64,000 nucleotides of DNA from NCBI RefSeq assembly GCF_015624505.1, contig NZ_CP061379.1, positions 992,001 through 1,056,000 of the forward strand, given 5' to 3'. Below the pieces are notes generated by a model, which saw only the letters and a list, made by a program, of their open reading frames with translations, was not told where the DNA came from and searched no databases. The number at the start of each line of letters is the position of its first letter. The stretch's first letter is position 1. The position numbers and the translations under genes are program-made. The stretch comes from Bradyrhizobium commune. Lineage in GTDB: Bacteria > Pseudomonadota > Alphaproteobacteria > Rhizobiales > Xanthobacteraceae. Positions 51,817 through 63,992 of this stretch are shown here, one piece after another.

Positions 51817-53046
51817 TTATTCCGGAGCGACCTCGCCGTTCAGGATCTCGCCGAACTGTTCCCACTTCTCGCCCTTGAAGCGCTGCATCTGGAGCTGGCT
51901 GATCGGGGCGAAATCGCTCGGACCGGTGTTGATCGTGACACCGGGCAAGAGCGTGTCCGGCGCGAAGTCCTTCAGGCTCGCCGCCTGCTTCATCAGGTTG
52001 GCCCGGGTGAGATCGTCACCGCACATCTCCAGCGCCTTGACCAGTGTCTGCGCGGCGCCGTAGCCGTAGACGATGCTGGCGTCGGTCTTGTCGGCGCCGG
52101 GCATGTACTTGTCGAGGAATTCGGACCACTTCTTCATGCCCGGATCGTCGTTCCAGCGCGGGTCGGCGCCGTCCTTGGCATAGGCCGCCGACAGCACGCC
52201 CTGCGAGGCTTCGAAGCCGGCCGGCTTCATCACGCTGCCGACCGAGGCCGACACGTTGGTGATGATCTGGAGCGGCTTCCAGCCGAGCTCGGCGGTCTTC
52301 TTGATGGTCTGGGCGCCGAACTTCGGCGTGGTGTAGATCACGAGCACGTCGGGATTGGCGGCCTTGATCTTCACGATATGCCCGTCGATCGACGGCTCGG
52401 ACACCTCATAGCTCTCCTCCATGATGATCATGGACGAGGCCTTGGCGCCAAATCCGTCCTTGGTGCCCTTGAGGTAGTCTTTGCCGAAATCGTCGTTCTG
52501 ATAGAGGATCGCGACCTTGGCGTCGGGTTTCTCCTTTATCAGCCATTTCGCGTAGATCTGTGCTTCGCTCTGGTAAGAGGGCTGCCAGCCGATGGTCCAG
52601 GGGAAGTTCTTCGGATCGTTCCACTTGGTGGCGCCGGTGGCGACGAACAGCTGCGGGATCTTCTTGGCGTTCAGATATTTCTGGATCGCACTGTTCGAGG
52701 CCGTGCCGAGCGGGTTGAACACGGCGAGCACCTCGTCGCTTTCGACCAGCTTGCGGACCTGCTCGACCGCCTTCGGCGGCGAATAGCCGTCGTCATAGGT
52801 GACGTAGGTGATCTTGCGGCCGTTGACGCCGCCCTTGTCGTTGATCATCTTGACATAGGCTTCTTCGGTCTTGCCGATGATGCCATAGGCCGACGCCGGA
52901 CCGCTGTACGGCATGATGTTGCCGATCTTGATCTCGGTATCGGACGCGCCTGTGTCGTATTTCTTCTGGGCGAGTGCTGCGCCGGAGGCGAGGGTCGCGA
53001 CCGCCGTCACGAGTGCGGTGGTTCGCAGTCTTCTTCCAAGAAACAA
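51817..53046 (-). CDS. Branched-chain-type ABC substrate-binding protein, paralogue 3
   Basis: A 409-residue paralogue starting at TTG 53046 (AAGGAGA six bases before it). Signal peptide ends GAALAQ; mature start KKYDTGASDTEIKIGNIMPYSGPASAYG. It lies 27 bases after livM and is probably the cognate binding protein of the livGFHM transporter, the other two being extra ligand-specific partners. Confidence 0.92.
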   Translation of the reverse strand: MFLGRRLRTTALVTAVATLASGAALAQKKYDTGASDTEIKIGNIMPYSGPASAYGIIGKTEEAYVKMINDKGGVNGRKITYVTYDDGYSPPKAVEQVRKLVESDEVLAVFNPLGTASNSAIQKYLNAKKIPQLFVATGATKWNDPKNFPWTIGWQPSYQSEAQIYAKWLIKEKPDAKVAILYQNDDFGKDYLKGTKDGFGAKASSMIIMEESYEVSEPSIDGHIVKIKAANPDVLVIYTTPKFGAQTIKKTAELGWKPLQIITNVSASVGSVMKPAGFEASQGVLSAAYAKDGADPRWNDDPGMKKWSEFLDKYMPGADKTDASIVYGYGAAQTLVKALEMCGDDLTRANLMKQAASLKDFAPDTLLPGVTINTGPSDFAPISQLQMQRFKGEKWEQFGEILNGEVAPE

Positions 53047-53073
53047 TTTGGTCTCCTTCCTTGATTGAGGTTT

Positions 53074-54093
53074 TCAGTTCTTTCTGAGCTTTCCGGCGAG
53101 TTGCTGGCTCAGGATCGCGACTTGCCTTGCGCCGTGCGGCACGAGGTAGATGACGAGGAACAGGAGCACACCGAACACGGCGCCGGAGAGGCCCTTCGAG
53201 ATGCCTTCCGCGATGTTCGGCACGAAGATGATGAAGGCGGCGCCGACGATCGAGCCGGGCAGCCAGCCCACGCCGCCGACGACCATGCCGAGGAACAGCT
53301 GGATCGCGAGCGTGATGGTGAAGCTGTCGGGCGCGACGAACTGCACCGCGATCGCGCTCAAGCCGCCGGCGACGCCGGTGATGCCGGCAGAGACGCCGAA
53401 GGCGAGCGTCTTGTAGAGCGCGACATTGACGCCCATGGCGGAGGCCGCGATCTCGTTGTCGCGGATCGCCATGAAGGCGCGGCCCGAGCGGGAGCGCAGC
53501 AGGTTCACCGAGAAGATGTAGATCGCGAGCACGACGACGAGGGTGAAGTAGTAGAGCCACATGTCCTGCGACATCGGCAGGCCGAACGGCGCATCGGGCT
53601 TGGTGACGACGAGGCCTTGCACGCCGCCGGTCCAGTGCTCGAGGAAATTCAGCTTCAGGAGCTGCGGCATGGCGGTGGCGAGCGCGAAGGTCGCAAGCGC
53701 GAGGTAGACGCCGGAGAGCCGCAGCGCCGGCTGGCCGAACAGGAAGCCGACGCCGAAGCAGAGCACGCCCGCGACCGGCAGGCAGAGGAAGTAGGGAATG
53801 TTGAACTGCTCCATCATCACCGCGGTGATGTAGGCGCCGATGCCGTAGAACGCGCTCTGGCCCAGCGAAAACTGGCCCGAGCCGCCGGTCAGGATGTTCA
53901 GCGCCAGCACCGCCAGGCCCAGATACAACAGCTGGGTCAGCTGGAAGATCACGAAGTTCTTCGCAAACAGCGGAACGGCGACGAGCAGCAACAGCACCAC
54001 CAGCGAGGTGCCCGTGCCCAGCGTCATGGCCCGCTTCGGAACCGCCTCGACCGCCTCGTGGCCTTCGGCGACGACTTCTTCTGCTGCGCTCAT
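53074..54093 (-). CDS. livM: Branched-chain-type ABC permease (LivM)
   Basis: 339 residues from ATG 54093 (two codons after an in-frame TTG). About ten transmembrane helices, with the hallmark GSGQFSLGQSAFYGIGAYITAVMMEQ near 70. The N-terminus is a 28-residue Glu-rich cytoplasmic extension. Two bases follow the livH stop. Works with the LivF, LivG and LivH encoded upstream. Confidence 0.92.
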   Translation of the reverse strand: MSAAEEVVAEGHEAVEAVPKRAMTLGTGTSLVVLLLLVAVPLFAKNFVIFQLTQLLYLGLAVLALNILTGGSGQFSLGQSAFYGIGAYITAVMMEQFNIPYFLCLPVAGVLCFGVGFLFGQPALRLSGVYLALATFALATAMPQLLKLNFLEHWTGGVQGLVVTKPDAPFGLPMSQDMWLYYFTLVVVLAIYIFSVNLLRSRSGRAFMAIRDNEIAASAMGVNVALYKTLAFGVSAGITGVAGGLSAIAVQFVAPDSFTITLAIQLFLGMVVGGVGWLPGSIVGAAFIIFVPNIAEGISKGLSGAVFGVLLFLVIYLVPHGARQVAILSQQLAGKLRKN

Positions 54094-54095
54094 GA

Positions 54096-54974
54096 TCAAA
54101 CTCGCTTGACGATGTGCCGGCCGAACAGACCAGCGGGTTTGACGACCAGGACGGAGATGATCAGCGCGAGCGCGATCGGGAGTTTCAGCTCATTGCCGAC
54201 GCCGGGAATGTAGGTGCCGGCGAGGTTCTCGAAGATGCCGACCAGGAAGCCGCCGACCACGGCGCCGAACGGGCTGGTCAGCCCACCGAGCACCGCGGCG
54301 GCGAAGCCGTAGATCAGCACGCCGCCCATCATGTTGGGCTCGAGGAACACGACGGGCGCGATCAGCATGCCGGCGATGGCGCCGATGGCGGTCGCCATGC
54401 CCCAGCCGAGCGCGATCATCCAGCTCGTGTTAATGCCGACCAGCCGGGCCGATTCAGGCACCGACGCCGCCGCGCGCATCGCAAGGCCGATCCGGGTGTA
54501 CTGGAAGAAGAAATAGAGGCCGAGCAGCAGCAGCACGGTGACGCCGATCATGCCGGCCTGGTGGGTCGAGATCAGCTGGCTGCCGAGGAACGGCGAGGAG
54601 CCGAACGGGGTCGGGTACTGCTTGATGGTGAAATCCCAGATCAGGCCGGCCGAGGAGTTGATGATCGCAAACAGCGCGATGAAGCCGGCGACGTTGGTCA
54701 AGACCGGCGCCTTCGCGAGCGGCTTGAACAGGATGCGCTCGATCGCGATGCCGCCGATGAAGGAGAGCACCAGCGTGATCACGAAGGCGCCCCAATAGGG
54801 TATGCCCCATTGCATCAGCTGCCAGGAGATGAAGGTCGAGAACATCGCCATCTCGCCTTGCGCGAAATTGAGATGGTCGATCGCCTGGTAGATCATGACC
54901 ACCGCGAGCGCCATGCAGGCGTAGATGGCGCCAGTGGCAATCCCAGCCAGCACTTGGTTGGTGAAAAGCTCCAT
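54096..54974 (-). CDS. livH: Branched-chain-type ABC permease (LivH)
   Basis: A 292-residue permease with eight hydrophobic segments; opening VLAGIATGAIYACMALAVVMIYQAIDHLNFAQGEMAMF is the typical LivH start. ATG 54974, 12 bases after livF. Forms the translocation path together with LivM. Confidence 0.92.
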   Translation of the reverse strand: MELFTNQVLAGIATGAIYACMALAVVMIYQAIDHLNFAQGEMAMFSTFISWQLMQWGIPYWGAFVITLVLSFIGGIAIERILFKPLAKAPVLTNVAGFIALFAIINSSAGLIWDFTIKQYPTPFGSSPFLGSQLISTHQAGMIGVTVLLLLGLYFFFQYTRIGLAMRAAASVPESARLVGINTSWMIALGWGMATAIGAIAGMLIAPVVFLEPNMMGGVLIYGFAAAVLGGLTSPFGAVVGGFLVGIFENLAGTYIPGVGNELKLPIALALIISVLVVKPAGLFGRHIVKRV

Positions 54975-54986
54975 CGTGCCGGCTCC

Positions 54987-55696
54987 TCAGTAACCCAGAT
55001 AGGATTTGCGGATTTCTTCGTTGTTCGCGATGTCCTTGGCATTGCCCGACATCACGATGCGGCCGGTCTCGATCACATAGGCCTGGTCGGCGAGCTCGAG
55101 CGCGAGCTGGGCGTTCTGCTCGACCACCAGGATCGACACCTTGTCCTCGCGATTGATCTTGCCGAGGATGCCGAACAGATCGCGCACGACGAGCGGCGCG
55201 AGGCCGAAGGACGGCTCGTCCAGGAGCATCAGCCGCGGCCGCAGCATCAGCGCGCGGGCGACGGCGAGCATCTGCTGCTCGCCGCCGGAGAGCGTGCCGG
55301 CCTGCTGGGTGTGCCGCTGCTTCAACACGGGGAAATGCGCATACATGCGCTCGATGTCGGAGACGATGCCGGCATTGTCCTTGCGGGTGATGGCGCCGAG
55401 CTGGAGGTTTTCCTCCACCGTCATGGTGGTGAAGGTGCCGCGGCCCTGCGGCACATGGGCGATGCCGAACCGGACGATGCTCTCGGTTGAGCGGTTGTTC
55501 AGCGGCTTGCCGTCGAACTCGATGCCGCCGGTGGAGCGCACCATGTTGCAGATCGCGCGCAGCGTCGTGGTCTTGCCGGCGCCGTTGGCCCCGAGCAGCG
55601 TCGTCAGCGAGCCCTCGTTGAGCGAGAAGGAGAGGCCATGGAGCGCCTGGACCTGGCCGTAATAGGCGCGCAGGTCCCTGACGTTGAGCAACGTCG

Positions 55697-55700
<4 letters not shown>
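54987..55700 (-). CDS. livF: Branched-chain-type ABC ATPase (LivF)
   Basis: 237 residues from ATG 55700. Walker A GANGAGKTTT near 37, LSGGEQQML signature, LMLLDEPSFGLAP Walker B. The frame is open further upstream but that part reads through livG in another phase and is not translated. ATG overlaps the livG stop (ATGA), so coupled translation is likely. Confidence 0.93.
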
Positions 55701-56494
<794 letters not shown>

Positions 56495-56560
56495 GTCGTC
56501 TCGCCCACAGGATTCAGTGGGCGATGGGGCGATGCGGATCGCTCCCGGTTATGACAAAGG

Positions 56561-57427
56561 CTATCTGAATCCCTCGGCCACACGAGCAACTTTTCCTCCT
56601 GATTTCAGCTTTTTGCTGACTTCTTTTTTGGATTGCGGCATCAGTCCCCCGAGTGCCGCTTCGATGTTCCTTACCATCGCCAGCAGACGCGGTCCAATGT
56701 CGTTGATCAAACGCTCTTCCGTGAAGCGGAATGCGGGTGCACCGCAGTTGAAGGCGTAAGGCCCGGTTCCGTCGTTGAGCCTGAGCGCGACGCCGGCAGC
56801 GCCGATGTCGTCGTGCCAGTCGCCGACCGAAATCGCAAAGCCGTGCTTGGCGACCGTCTCGCCGGAGCGTTCCAGTCCGTCGCGCATCTTCGGCCAGCGG
56901 CTGCCGTAATGTTCGCGCAGGATGCGCGTCAATTCGGCGCGATCCTCGTCGCCGAGCGCCCAGAAATAGGCGCGGCCCATCGCGCTGGTTGCAATCGGCA
57001 CGCGGGAGCCGACGTCAAGTTGAACGCCGACCGTCTCGCTGCCGCGGCTCTGGCCGAAATAGATCATGCTGTGGCGGTCGCGGCCGCCGATCGCGACGGC
57101 GCCGCCGGTGGCGCGCATCATTTCCTCGCGAAACGGCTCGGACAAATGCCGAACACCGAGATTGGCTAACGCCGCGTAACCAAGCGCCATCGCGGCGGGG
57201 GCGAGCTGATACTTCTCGAAACGGGGAACCGGAGTGAGATAACCAAGCTTCGTCAACGTGTAGGTCAGGCGCGAGACGGTCGGCTTGGGCAAATTGGTGC
57301 GGGCCGCGATCTCCTGATTGCCGAGAAGGCCGTCGCTGGGCTGGAATGCACGCAATACGTCTAGCCCGCGGGAAAGCGCGACGACGAAATTCCGATCGGT
57401 CGCAGTCTTCTTTCCTGTACGCTTCAT
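56561..57427 (-). CDS. IclR-family transcriptional regulator of the pim/liv locus
   Basis: 288 residues from ATG 57427, chosen because the frame upstream is not protein-like. An N-terminal winged helix (LSRGLDVLRAFQPSDGLLGNQEIAARTNLPKPTVSRLTYTLTKLGYLT, about 16-63) and a C-terminal effector domain with GSRVPIATSAMGRAYFWAL and CGAPAFRF, the usual GAF-like IclR fold. Divergent from pimF across a perfect palindrome, so it likely senses a CoA ester or free acid of the pathway and controls pim and liv genes; that is inference. Confidence 0.85.
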   Translation of the reverse strand: MKRTGKKTATDRNFVVALSRGLDVLRAFQPSDGLLGNQEIAARTNLPKPTVSRLTYTLTKLGYLTPVPRFEKYQLAPAAMALGYAALANLGVRHLSEPFREEMMRATGGAVAIGGRDRHSMIYFGQSRGSETVGVQLDVGSRVPIATSAMGRAYFWALGDEDRAELTRILREHYGSRWPKMRDGLERSGETVAKHGFAISVGDWHDDIGAAGVALRLNDGTGPYAFNCGAPAFRFTEERLINDIGPRLLAMVRNIEAALGGLMPQSKKEVSKKLKSGGKVARVAEGFR

Positions 57428-57494
57428 CCCTGATCTGCTTCTTGCGCGGAGTCGTTGACAACGTCCGTGCTTCAAAATAACCCTGCCGTCAAGA

Positions 57495-57513
57495 TGCGGA
57501 ATTAAATTCCGCA
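57495..57513. promoter_or_regulatory. Perfect 19-bp palindrome, candidate IclR-type operator of pimF
   Basis: TGCGGAATT-A-AATTCCGCA is perfectly symmetric. A degenerate extra half-site, TGCGAAATC, follows at 57515. It lies between a possible -35 TTGACA (57455-57460) and the pimF start (57558), 68 bases from the regulator ATG. IclR-type regulators bind such AT-centred, TGGAA/TTCCA-like palindromes. Confidence 0.65.
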
Positions 57514-57557
57514 CTGCGAAATCGAATAAAAGTAAATCCCCACCAAGGAGGGAAACT

Positions 57558-59654
<2,097 letters not shown>

Positions 59655-59675
59655 TGGCCGCTTCCTCTCAACCCT

Positions 59676-59717
59676 CGTCATTCCGGGCTCGCGGCTTCGT
59701 CGCGCCCCGGAATGACG
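59676..59717. repeat. Hairpin repeat, CGTCATTCCGGG type, inside the pim operon
   Basis: CGTCATTCCGGG and CCCGGAATGACG are perfectly complementary 12-base arms around CTCGCGGCTTCGTCGCGC. Located between the pimF stop and pimA start. Confidence 0.85.
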
Positions 59718-59751
59718 GTCTCCGTTAGTTGCTCGCTCAAGCAATCAAGAA

Positions 59752-61434
59752 ATGACCCATCCCGGCGAACAGTTTTATCCCGAGGGCGTGCACTGGGACG
59801 ACGCGATTCCCCAGGGCACGCTGCCTGACCTCCTGTCGAAAGCCGCGGCCGAATACGGCCCGCGCACCGCGCTGGAATTCCGCGATCGGCCGATCACCTA
59901 TGCCGGGCTCGCCGCGATGGTCGAGCGTGCGGCGGCTGCGTTCCTGCGCGCCGGCTGCGGCAGGAACACCTCCGTGGCGCTGTTCCTCGGCAATACGCCG
60001 GATCACCCCGTCAATTTTTTCGGCGCACTGAAGGCCGGCGCCCGCGTCGCGCATCTGTCGCCGCTCGATGGCGAGATCGCGCTGACGCACAAGGTCTCGG
60101 ACTCCGGCTCGCGCGTGCTGGTCACCTCCAACCTCGCCGCGCTGCTGCCGACTGCGCTGAAGTTTTTGGAGAAGGGGCTGATCGACCGCCTCGTCGTCTG
60201 CGAGGACGACAATTGGGGCAAGGTCGGCACGCCGCAGGCCGCGATCCCCGGCGATCCCCGCATCGTCACCTTCAAGGCCTTTGTGGAGGGCGCCGCCGCG
60301 CCTACGCAATGGCCGAGCATGACGGCGGACGACGTCGCGCTGCTGCAATATACCGGCGGCACCACGGGTCTCCCCAAGGGCGCCATGCTCACCCATGGCA
60401 ATCTCACCTCCGCCGTCTCGATCTACGACGTCTGGGGCAAGCCTGCGCGTGCGACGCGCGGCGATGCGATCGAGCGCGTGATCTGCGTGCTGCCGCTGTT
60501 CCACATCTATGCGCTCACCGTCGTGCTGCTGTCCTCGCTCAGCCGCGGCAATCTGATCTCGCTCCACCAGCGCTTCGACGTCGAAGCCGTGATGCGCGAC
60601 ATCGAAGTCAAGCGCGCGACCTATTTCCCGGGCGTGCCGACGATGTGGATCGCGATCGCCGCACTCCCCAACCTCGACAAGCGCGACTTCTCCTCGCTCA
60701 ACGCCATCGGCTCCGGCGGCGCGCCGCTGCCGGTGGAGATCGCGAGCTTCTTCGAGCGCAAGGTCGGCAAGAAGCTCAAGAGCGGCTGGGGCATGACCGA
60801 GACCTGCTCGCCCGGCACCGGCCATCCGCCGGTCGGTCCCGACAAGCCGGGCTCGATCGGGTTGATGCTGCCCGGCATCGAGCTCGACGTGGTCTCGCTG
60901 GATGACCCGACCAGGGTGCTGCCGCCGGGCGAAGTCGGCGAGATCCGCATCAAGGGCCCGAACGTCACCAAAGGCTACTGGAACAAGCCGAAGGAATCCG
61001 CGGAGTCCTTTTCCGACGGCCGCTTCCTCACCGGCGACATCGGCTATGTCGACACCGACGGCTATTTCTTCCTGGTCGATCGCAAGAAGGACATGATCAT
61101 CTCCGGCGGCTTCAACGTCTATCCGCAGATGATCGAGCAGGCGATCTACACCCTTCCCGGCGTGCACGAGGTGATCGTGCTCGGCATTCCCGATCAATAC
61201 CGCGGCGAGGCCGCCAAGGCCTTCATCAAGCTGAAGCCGGACGCAAAGCCGTTCTCGCTCGACGAGCTGCGCGCGGAGCTCGCCGGCAAGGTCGGCAAGC
61301 ACGAATTGCCGGCCGCCGTCGACTTCGTCGACGATTTGCCGCGCACGCCGGTCGGAAAACTGTCGCGCCACGAATTGCGCCAGCAGCAGAAACCGTCACA
61401 ATCCACTCAACTTGCATCAGGAGGTCGCTCTTGA
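59752..61434 (+). CDS. pimA: Dicarboxylate/long-chain acyl-CoA ligase, PimA-like
   Basis: A 560-residue AMP-forming ligase. P-loop [14 protein letters not shown] at 200-213; [17 protein letters not shown] holds the adenine-binding motif; [18 protein letters not shown] and [16 protein letters not shown] follow; [12 protein letters not shown] has the terminal Lys. PimA enzymes activate pimelate and other dicarboxylates as well as fatty acids. The sequence is distinct from the FadD at 19608. Weak ribosome-binding site; 97 bases after pimF. Stop overlaps the pimB start. Confidence 0.85.
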   Translation: MTHPGEQFYPEGVHWDDAIPQGTLPDLLSKAAAEYGPRTALEFRDRPITYAGLAAMVERAAAAFLRAGCGRNTSVALFLGNTPDHPVNFFGALKAGARVAHLSPLDGEIALTHKVSDSGSRVLVTSNLAALLPTALKFLEKGLIDRLVVCEDDNWGKVGTPQAAIPGDPRIVTFKAFVEGAAAPTQWPSMTADDVALLQYTGGTTGLPKGAMLTHGNLTSAVSIYDVWGKPARATRGDAIERVICVLPLFHIYALTVVLLSSLSRGNLISLHQRFDVEAVMRDIEVKRATYFPGVPTMWIAIAALPNLDKRDFSSLNAIGSGGAPLPVEIASFFERKVGKKLKSGWGMTETCSPGTGHPPVGPDKPGSIGLMLPGIELDVVSLDDPTRVLPPGEVGEIRIKGPNVTKGYWNKPKESAESFSDGRFLTGDIGYVDTDGYFFLVDRKKDMIISGGFNVYPQMIEQAIYTLPGVHEVIVLGIPDQYRGEAAKAFIKLKPDAKPFSLDELRAELAGKVGKHELPAAVDFVDDLPRTPVGKLSRHELRQQQKPSQSTQLASGGRS

Positions 61435-62618
61435 CCGACGCCGTCATCGTTTCCACCGCCCGCACCCCGATCGGAAAGGCCTATCGCGGCATGCTCAATG
61501 CCACCGAGGGCGCCACGCTGCTCGGCCACGCCATCGGCGAAGCCGTCGCGCGCGCCAAGGTCGACCCGAAGGAGGTCGAGGACGTCGTGATGGGCGCAGC
61601 GCTCCAGCAGGGCGCGACCGGCGGCAACATCGCGCGCAAGGCGCTGCTCCGCGCCGGCCTGCCCGTCACCGTTGGCGGCACCACGATCGACCGGCAGTGC
61701 GCCTCGGGCCTCCAGGCCATCGCGCTCGCCGCGCGCTCGGTGATCTTTGACGGCGTCGAGATCGCGGTCGGCGGCGGCGGCGAGTCGATCTCGCTGGTTC
61801 AGAACGACAAGATGAACGGCTTCCACGCCCAGGACCCGGCGCTGCTCAAGATCAAGGGCGAAGTCTACATGCCCATGATCGACACCGCCGAAGTCGTCGC
61901 CAAGCGCTACGGCATCTCGCGCGAGAAACAGGACGAATATTCGCTGGAGAGCCAGCGCCGCACCGCGGCAGCCCAACAAGGCGGCAAGTTCAAGGACGAG
62001 CTCGCGCCGATCACGACGCAGATGGCGGTCACCGACAAGGCAACCGGTGCCGTATCGATGAAAGAGGTCACCCTGTCGCAGGACGAAGGCCCGCGCCCCG
62101 AGACCACCGCCGAAGGCCTTGCCGGCCTCAAGCCCGTCCGCGGCGAAGGTTTTTCGATCACCGCCGGCAATGCCAGCCAGCTCTCGGACGGCGCCAGCGC
62201 GTCCGTGATCATGAGCGACAAGGAGGCCGCCAAGCGCGGGCTGAAGCCGCTCGGCATCTTCCGCGGTTTCGTCTCCGCCGGCTGCGAGCCGGACGAGATG
62301 GGCATCGGCCCGGTCTTCGCCGTGCCGCGGCTTTTGAAGCGCCACGGCCTCACCGTCGACGACATCGGTCTCTGGGAGCTCAACGAAGCCTTCGCGGTGC
62401 AGGTGCTGTATTGCCGCGACAAGCTCGGCATCGATCCCGACAAGATCAACGTCGACGGCGGCGCGATCGCGGTCGGCCATCCCTACGGCATGTCGGGCGC
62501 GCGCCTCACCGGCCACGCCTTGATCGAAGGCCGCCGCCGCAAGGCGAAATACGCGGTCGTCACCATGTGCGTCGGCGGCGGCATGGGTGCGGCAGGGTTG
62601 TTCGAAGTTTTACAGTAA
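61431..62618 (+). CDS. pimB: Acetyl-CoA acyltransferase (thiolase), PimB-like
   Basis: 395 residues from TTG 61431 (AGGAGG six bases before). Catalytic Cys90 (DRQCASG), His350 ([10 protein letters not shown]) and Cys380 (CVGGGMG) are in place; the family's usual GHPLG is GHPYG here. Releases acetyl-CoA from 3-oxoacyl-CoA in the pathway. TTGA overlap with pimA indicates coupled translation. Confidence 0.9.
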   Translation: MTDAVIVSTARTPIGKAYRGMLNATEGATLLGHAIGEAVARAKVDPKEVEDVVMGAALQQGATGGNIARKALLRAGLPVTVGGTTIDRQCASGLQAIALAARSVIFDGVEIAVGGGGESISLVQNDKMNGFHAQDPALLKIKGEVYMPMIDTAEVVAKRYGISREKQDEYSLESQRRTAAAQQGGKFKDELAPITTQMAVTDKATGAVSMKEVTLSQDEGPRPETTAEGLAGLKPVRGEGFSITAGNASQLSDGASASVIMSDKEAAKRGLKPLGIFRGFVSAGCEPDEMGIGPVFAVPRLLKRHGLTVDDIGLWELNEAFAVQVLYCRDKLGIDPDKINVDGGAIAVGHPYGMSGARLTGHALIEGRRRKAKYAVVTMCVGGGMGAAGLFEVLQ

Positions 62619-62620
62619 CC

Positions 62621-62738
62621 GTCGTCCCGGCGAAGGCCGGGACCCATACTCCGCAGCCGGAGTTTGGAGCATCGACGGTAGTGGCCTTCGTAACAACGAA
62701 GGCCGGTGGTTATGGGTCCCGGCCTTCGCCGGGACGAC
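62621..62738. repeat. Perfect palindromic repeat, CCCGGCGAAGGCCGGGA type, between pimB and pimC
   Basis: Arms 62621-62648 and 62711-62738 are complementary at all 28 positions; an inner hairpin GGCCTTCGT/ACGAAGGCC lies at 62683-62704. Same design as the copy at 18736-18857. It begins two bases after pimB stop and ends 17 bases before pimC, which still has its own GTAGGAGG site. Confidence 0.92.
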
Positions 62739-62755
62739 AAGGGTAGGAGGATCCG

Positions 62756-63946
62756 ATGGATCTCGCATTCACTAGGGAAGAGCAGGCGTTTCGCGAGGAA
62801 GTGCGGTCATTCTTCCGCGACAACGTGCCGCCGGACACGCGGCGCAAGCTGGTCGAGGGCCGTCACCTCTCGAAGGACGAGATGGTGACGTGGTGGCGCA
62901 TCCTCAACAAGAAGGGCTGGGGCACCAGCCACTGGCCGACGCAATACGGCGGCACCGGCTGGACCTCCGTACAGCACTACATCTTCAACGAGGAGCTCCA
63001 GTCCTATCCGGCGCCGCAGCCGCTCGCCTTCGGCGTCAGCATGGTTGGCCCCGTCATCTACACCTTCGGCAATGAAGAGCAGAAGAAAAAGTATCTGCCG
63101 CGCATCGCCAATGTCGACGACTGGTGGTGCCAGGGTTTTTCGGAGCCCGGCTCCGGCTCCGACCTCGCCTCGCTGAAGACGAAAGCCGAGCGCAAGGGCG
63201 ACAAGTGGATCATCAACGGCCAGAAGACCTGGACCACGCTCGCCCAGCACGCCGACATGATCTTCTGCCTCTGCCGCACCGATGCGGCCGCGAAGAAGCA
63301 GATGGGCATCTCCTTCATCGTGTTCTCGATGAAGTCGAAGGGCGTCACGGTGCGCCCGATCCAGACCATCGACGGCGGCGTCGAGGTCAACGAAGTCTTC
63401 TTCGACGACGTCGAGGTGCCCTACGAGAACCTGATCGGCGAGGAGAACAAGGGCTGGGATTACGCAAAATTCCTGCTCGGCAATGAGCGCACCGGCATTG
63501 CCCGGGTCGGCGTCTCCAAGGAGCGGCTGCGCCGCATCCGCGATCTCGCCTCCAAGGTCGAATCCGCCGGCAAGCCGATCATCCAGGACGCCGCCTTCCG
63601 CGAGAAGCTCGCGGCCTGCGAGATCGAGCTGAAGGCGCTGGAGCTGACGCAGCTCCGCGTCGTCGCCGACGAAGGCAAGCACGGCAAGGGCAAGCCCAAT
63701 CCGGCCTCGTCGGTGCTGAAGATCAAGGGCTCCGAGATCCAGCAGACCACCACCGAGCTCTTGATGGAAGTGATCGGCCCGTTCGCAGCACCCTACGACG
63801 TGCACGGCGACGACGGCTCGAACGAGGCCATGGACTGGACCGCCCAGATCGCGCCGAGCTATTTCAACAACCGCAAGGTCTCGATCTACGGCGGCTCCAA
63901 CGAGATCCAGCGCAACATCATCGCCAAGGCGGTGCTGGGGCTCTAG
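62756..63946 (+). CDS. pimC: Acyl-CoA dehydrogenase, PimC-like
   Basis: A 396-residue flavin-dependent dehydrogenase that introduces the alpha-beta double bond into the dicarboxyl- or fatty acyl-CoA. The FAD/substrate motifs WWCQGFSEPGSGSDLASLKT (near 122-141) and WIINGQKTWTT are clear; the C-terminal YGGSNEIQRNIIAK is also typical. AGGAGG precedes ATG 62756. In the R. palustris operon pimC and pimD form a two-subunit dehydrogenase, so pimD is expected just beyond the right edge. Confidence 0.9.
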   Translation: MDLAFTREEQAFREEVRSFFRDNVPPDTRRKLVEGRHLSKDEMVTWWRILNKKGWGTSHWPTQYGGTGWTSVQHYIFNEELQSYPAPQPLAFGVSMVGPVIYTFGNEEQKKKYLPRIANVDDWWCQGFSEPGSGSDLASLKTKAERKGDKWIINGQKTWTTLAQHADMIFCLCRTDAAAKKQMGISFIVFSMKSKGVTVRPIQTIDGGVEVNEVFFDDVEVPYENLIGEENKGWDYAKFLLGNERTGIARVGVSKERLRRIRDLASKVESAGKPIIQDAAFREKLAACEIELKALELTQLRVVADEGKHGKGKPNPASSVLKIKGSEIQQTTTELLMEVIGPFAAPYDVHGDDGSNEAMDWTAQIAPSYFNNRKVSIYGGSNEIQRNIIAKAVLGL

Positions 63947-63947
63947 G

Positions 63948-63992
63948 TGTCATTCCGGGGCGCGACGAAGTCGCGAACCCGGAATCCATCGG
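63948..63992. repeat. Hairpin repeat, GTCATTCCGGG type, at the right edge
   Basis: GTGTCATTCCGGGGCGCGACGAAGTCGCGAACCCGGAATCC pairs with itself: TTCCGGG/CCCGGAA and CGCGAC/GTCGCG. Third copy of this family, again just after a pim gene stop. The final eight bases of the window hold nothing recognisable. Confidence 0.75.
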
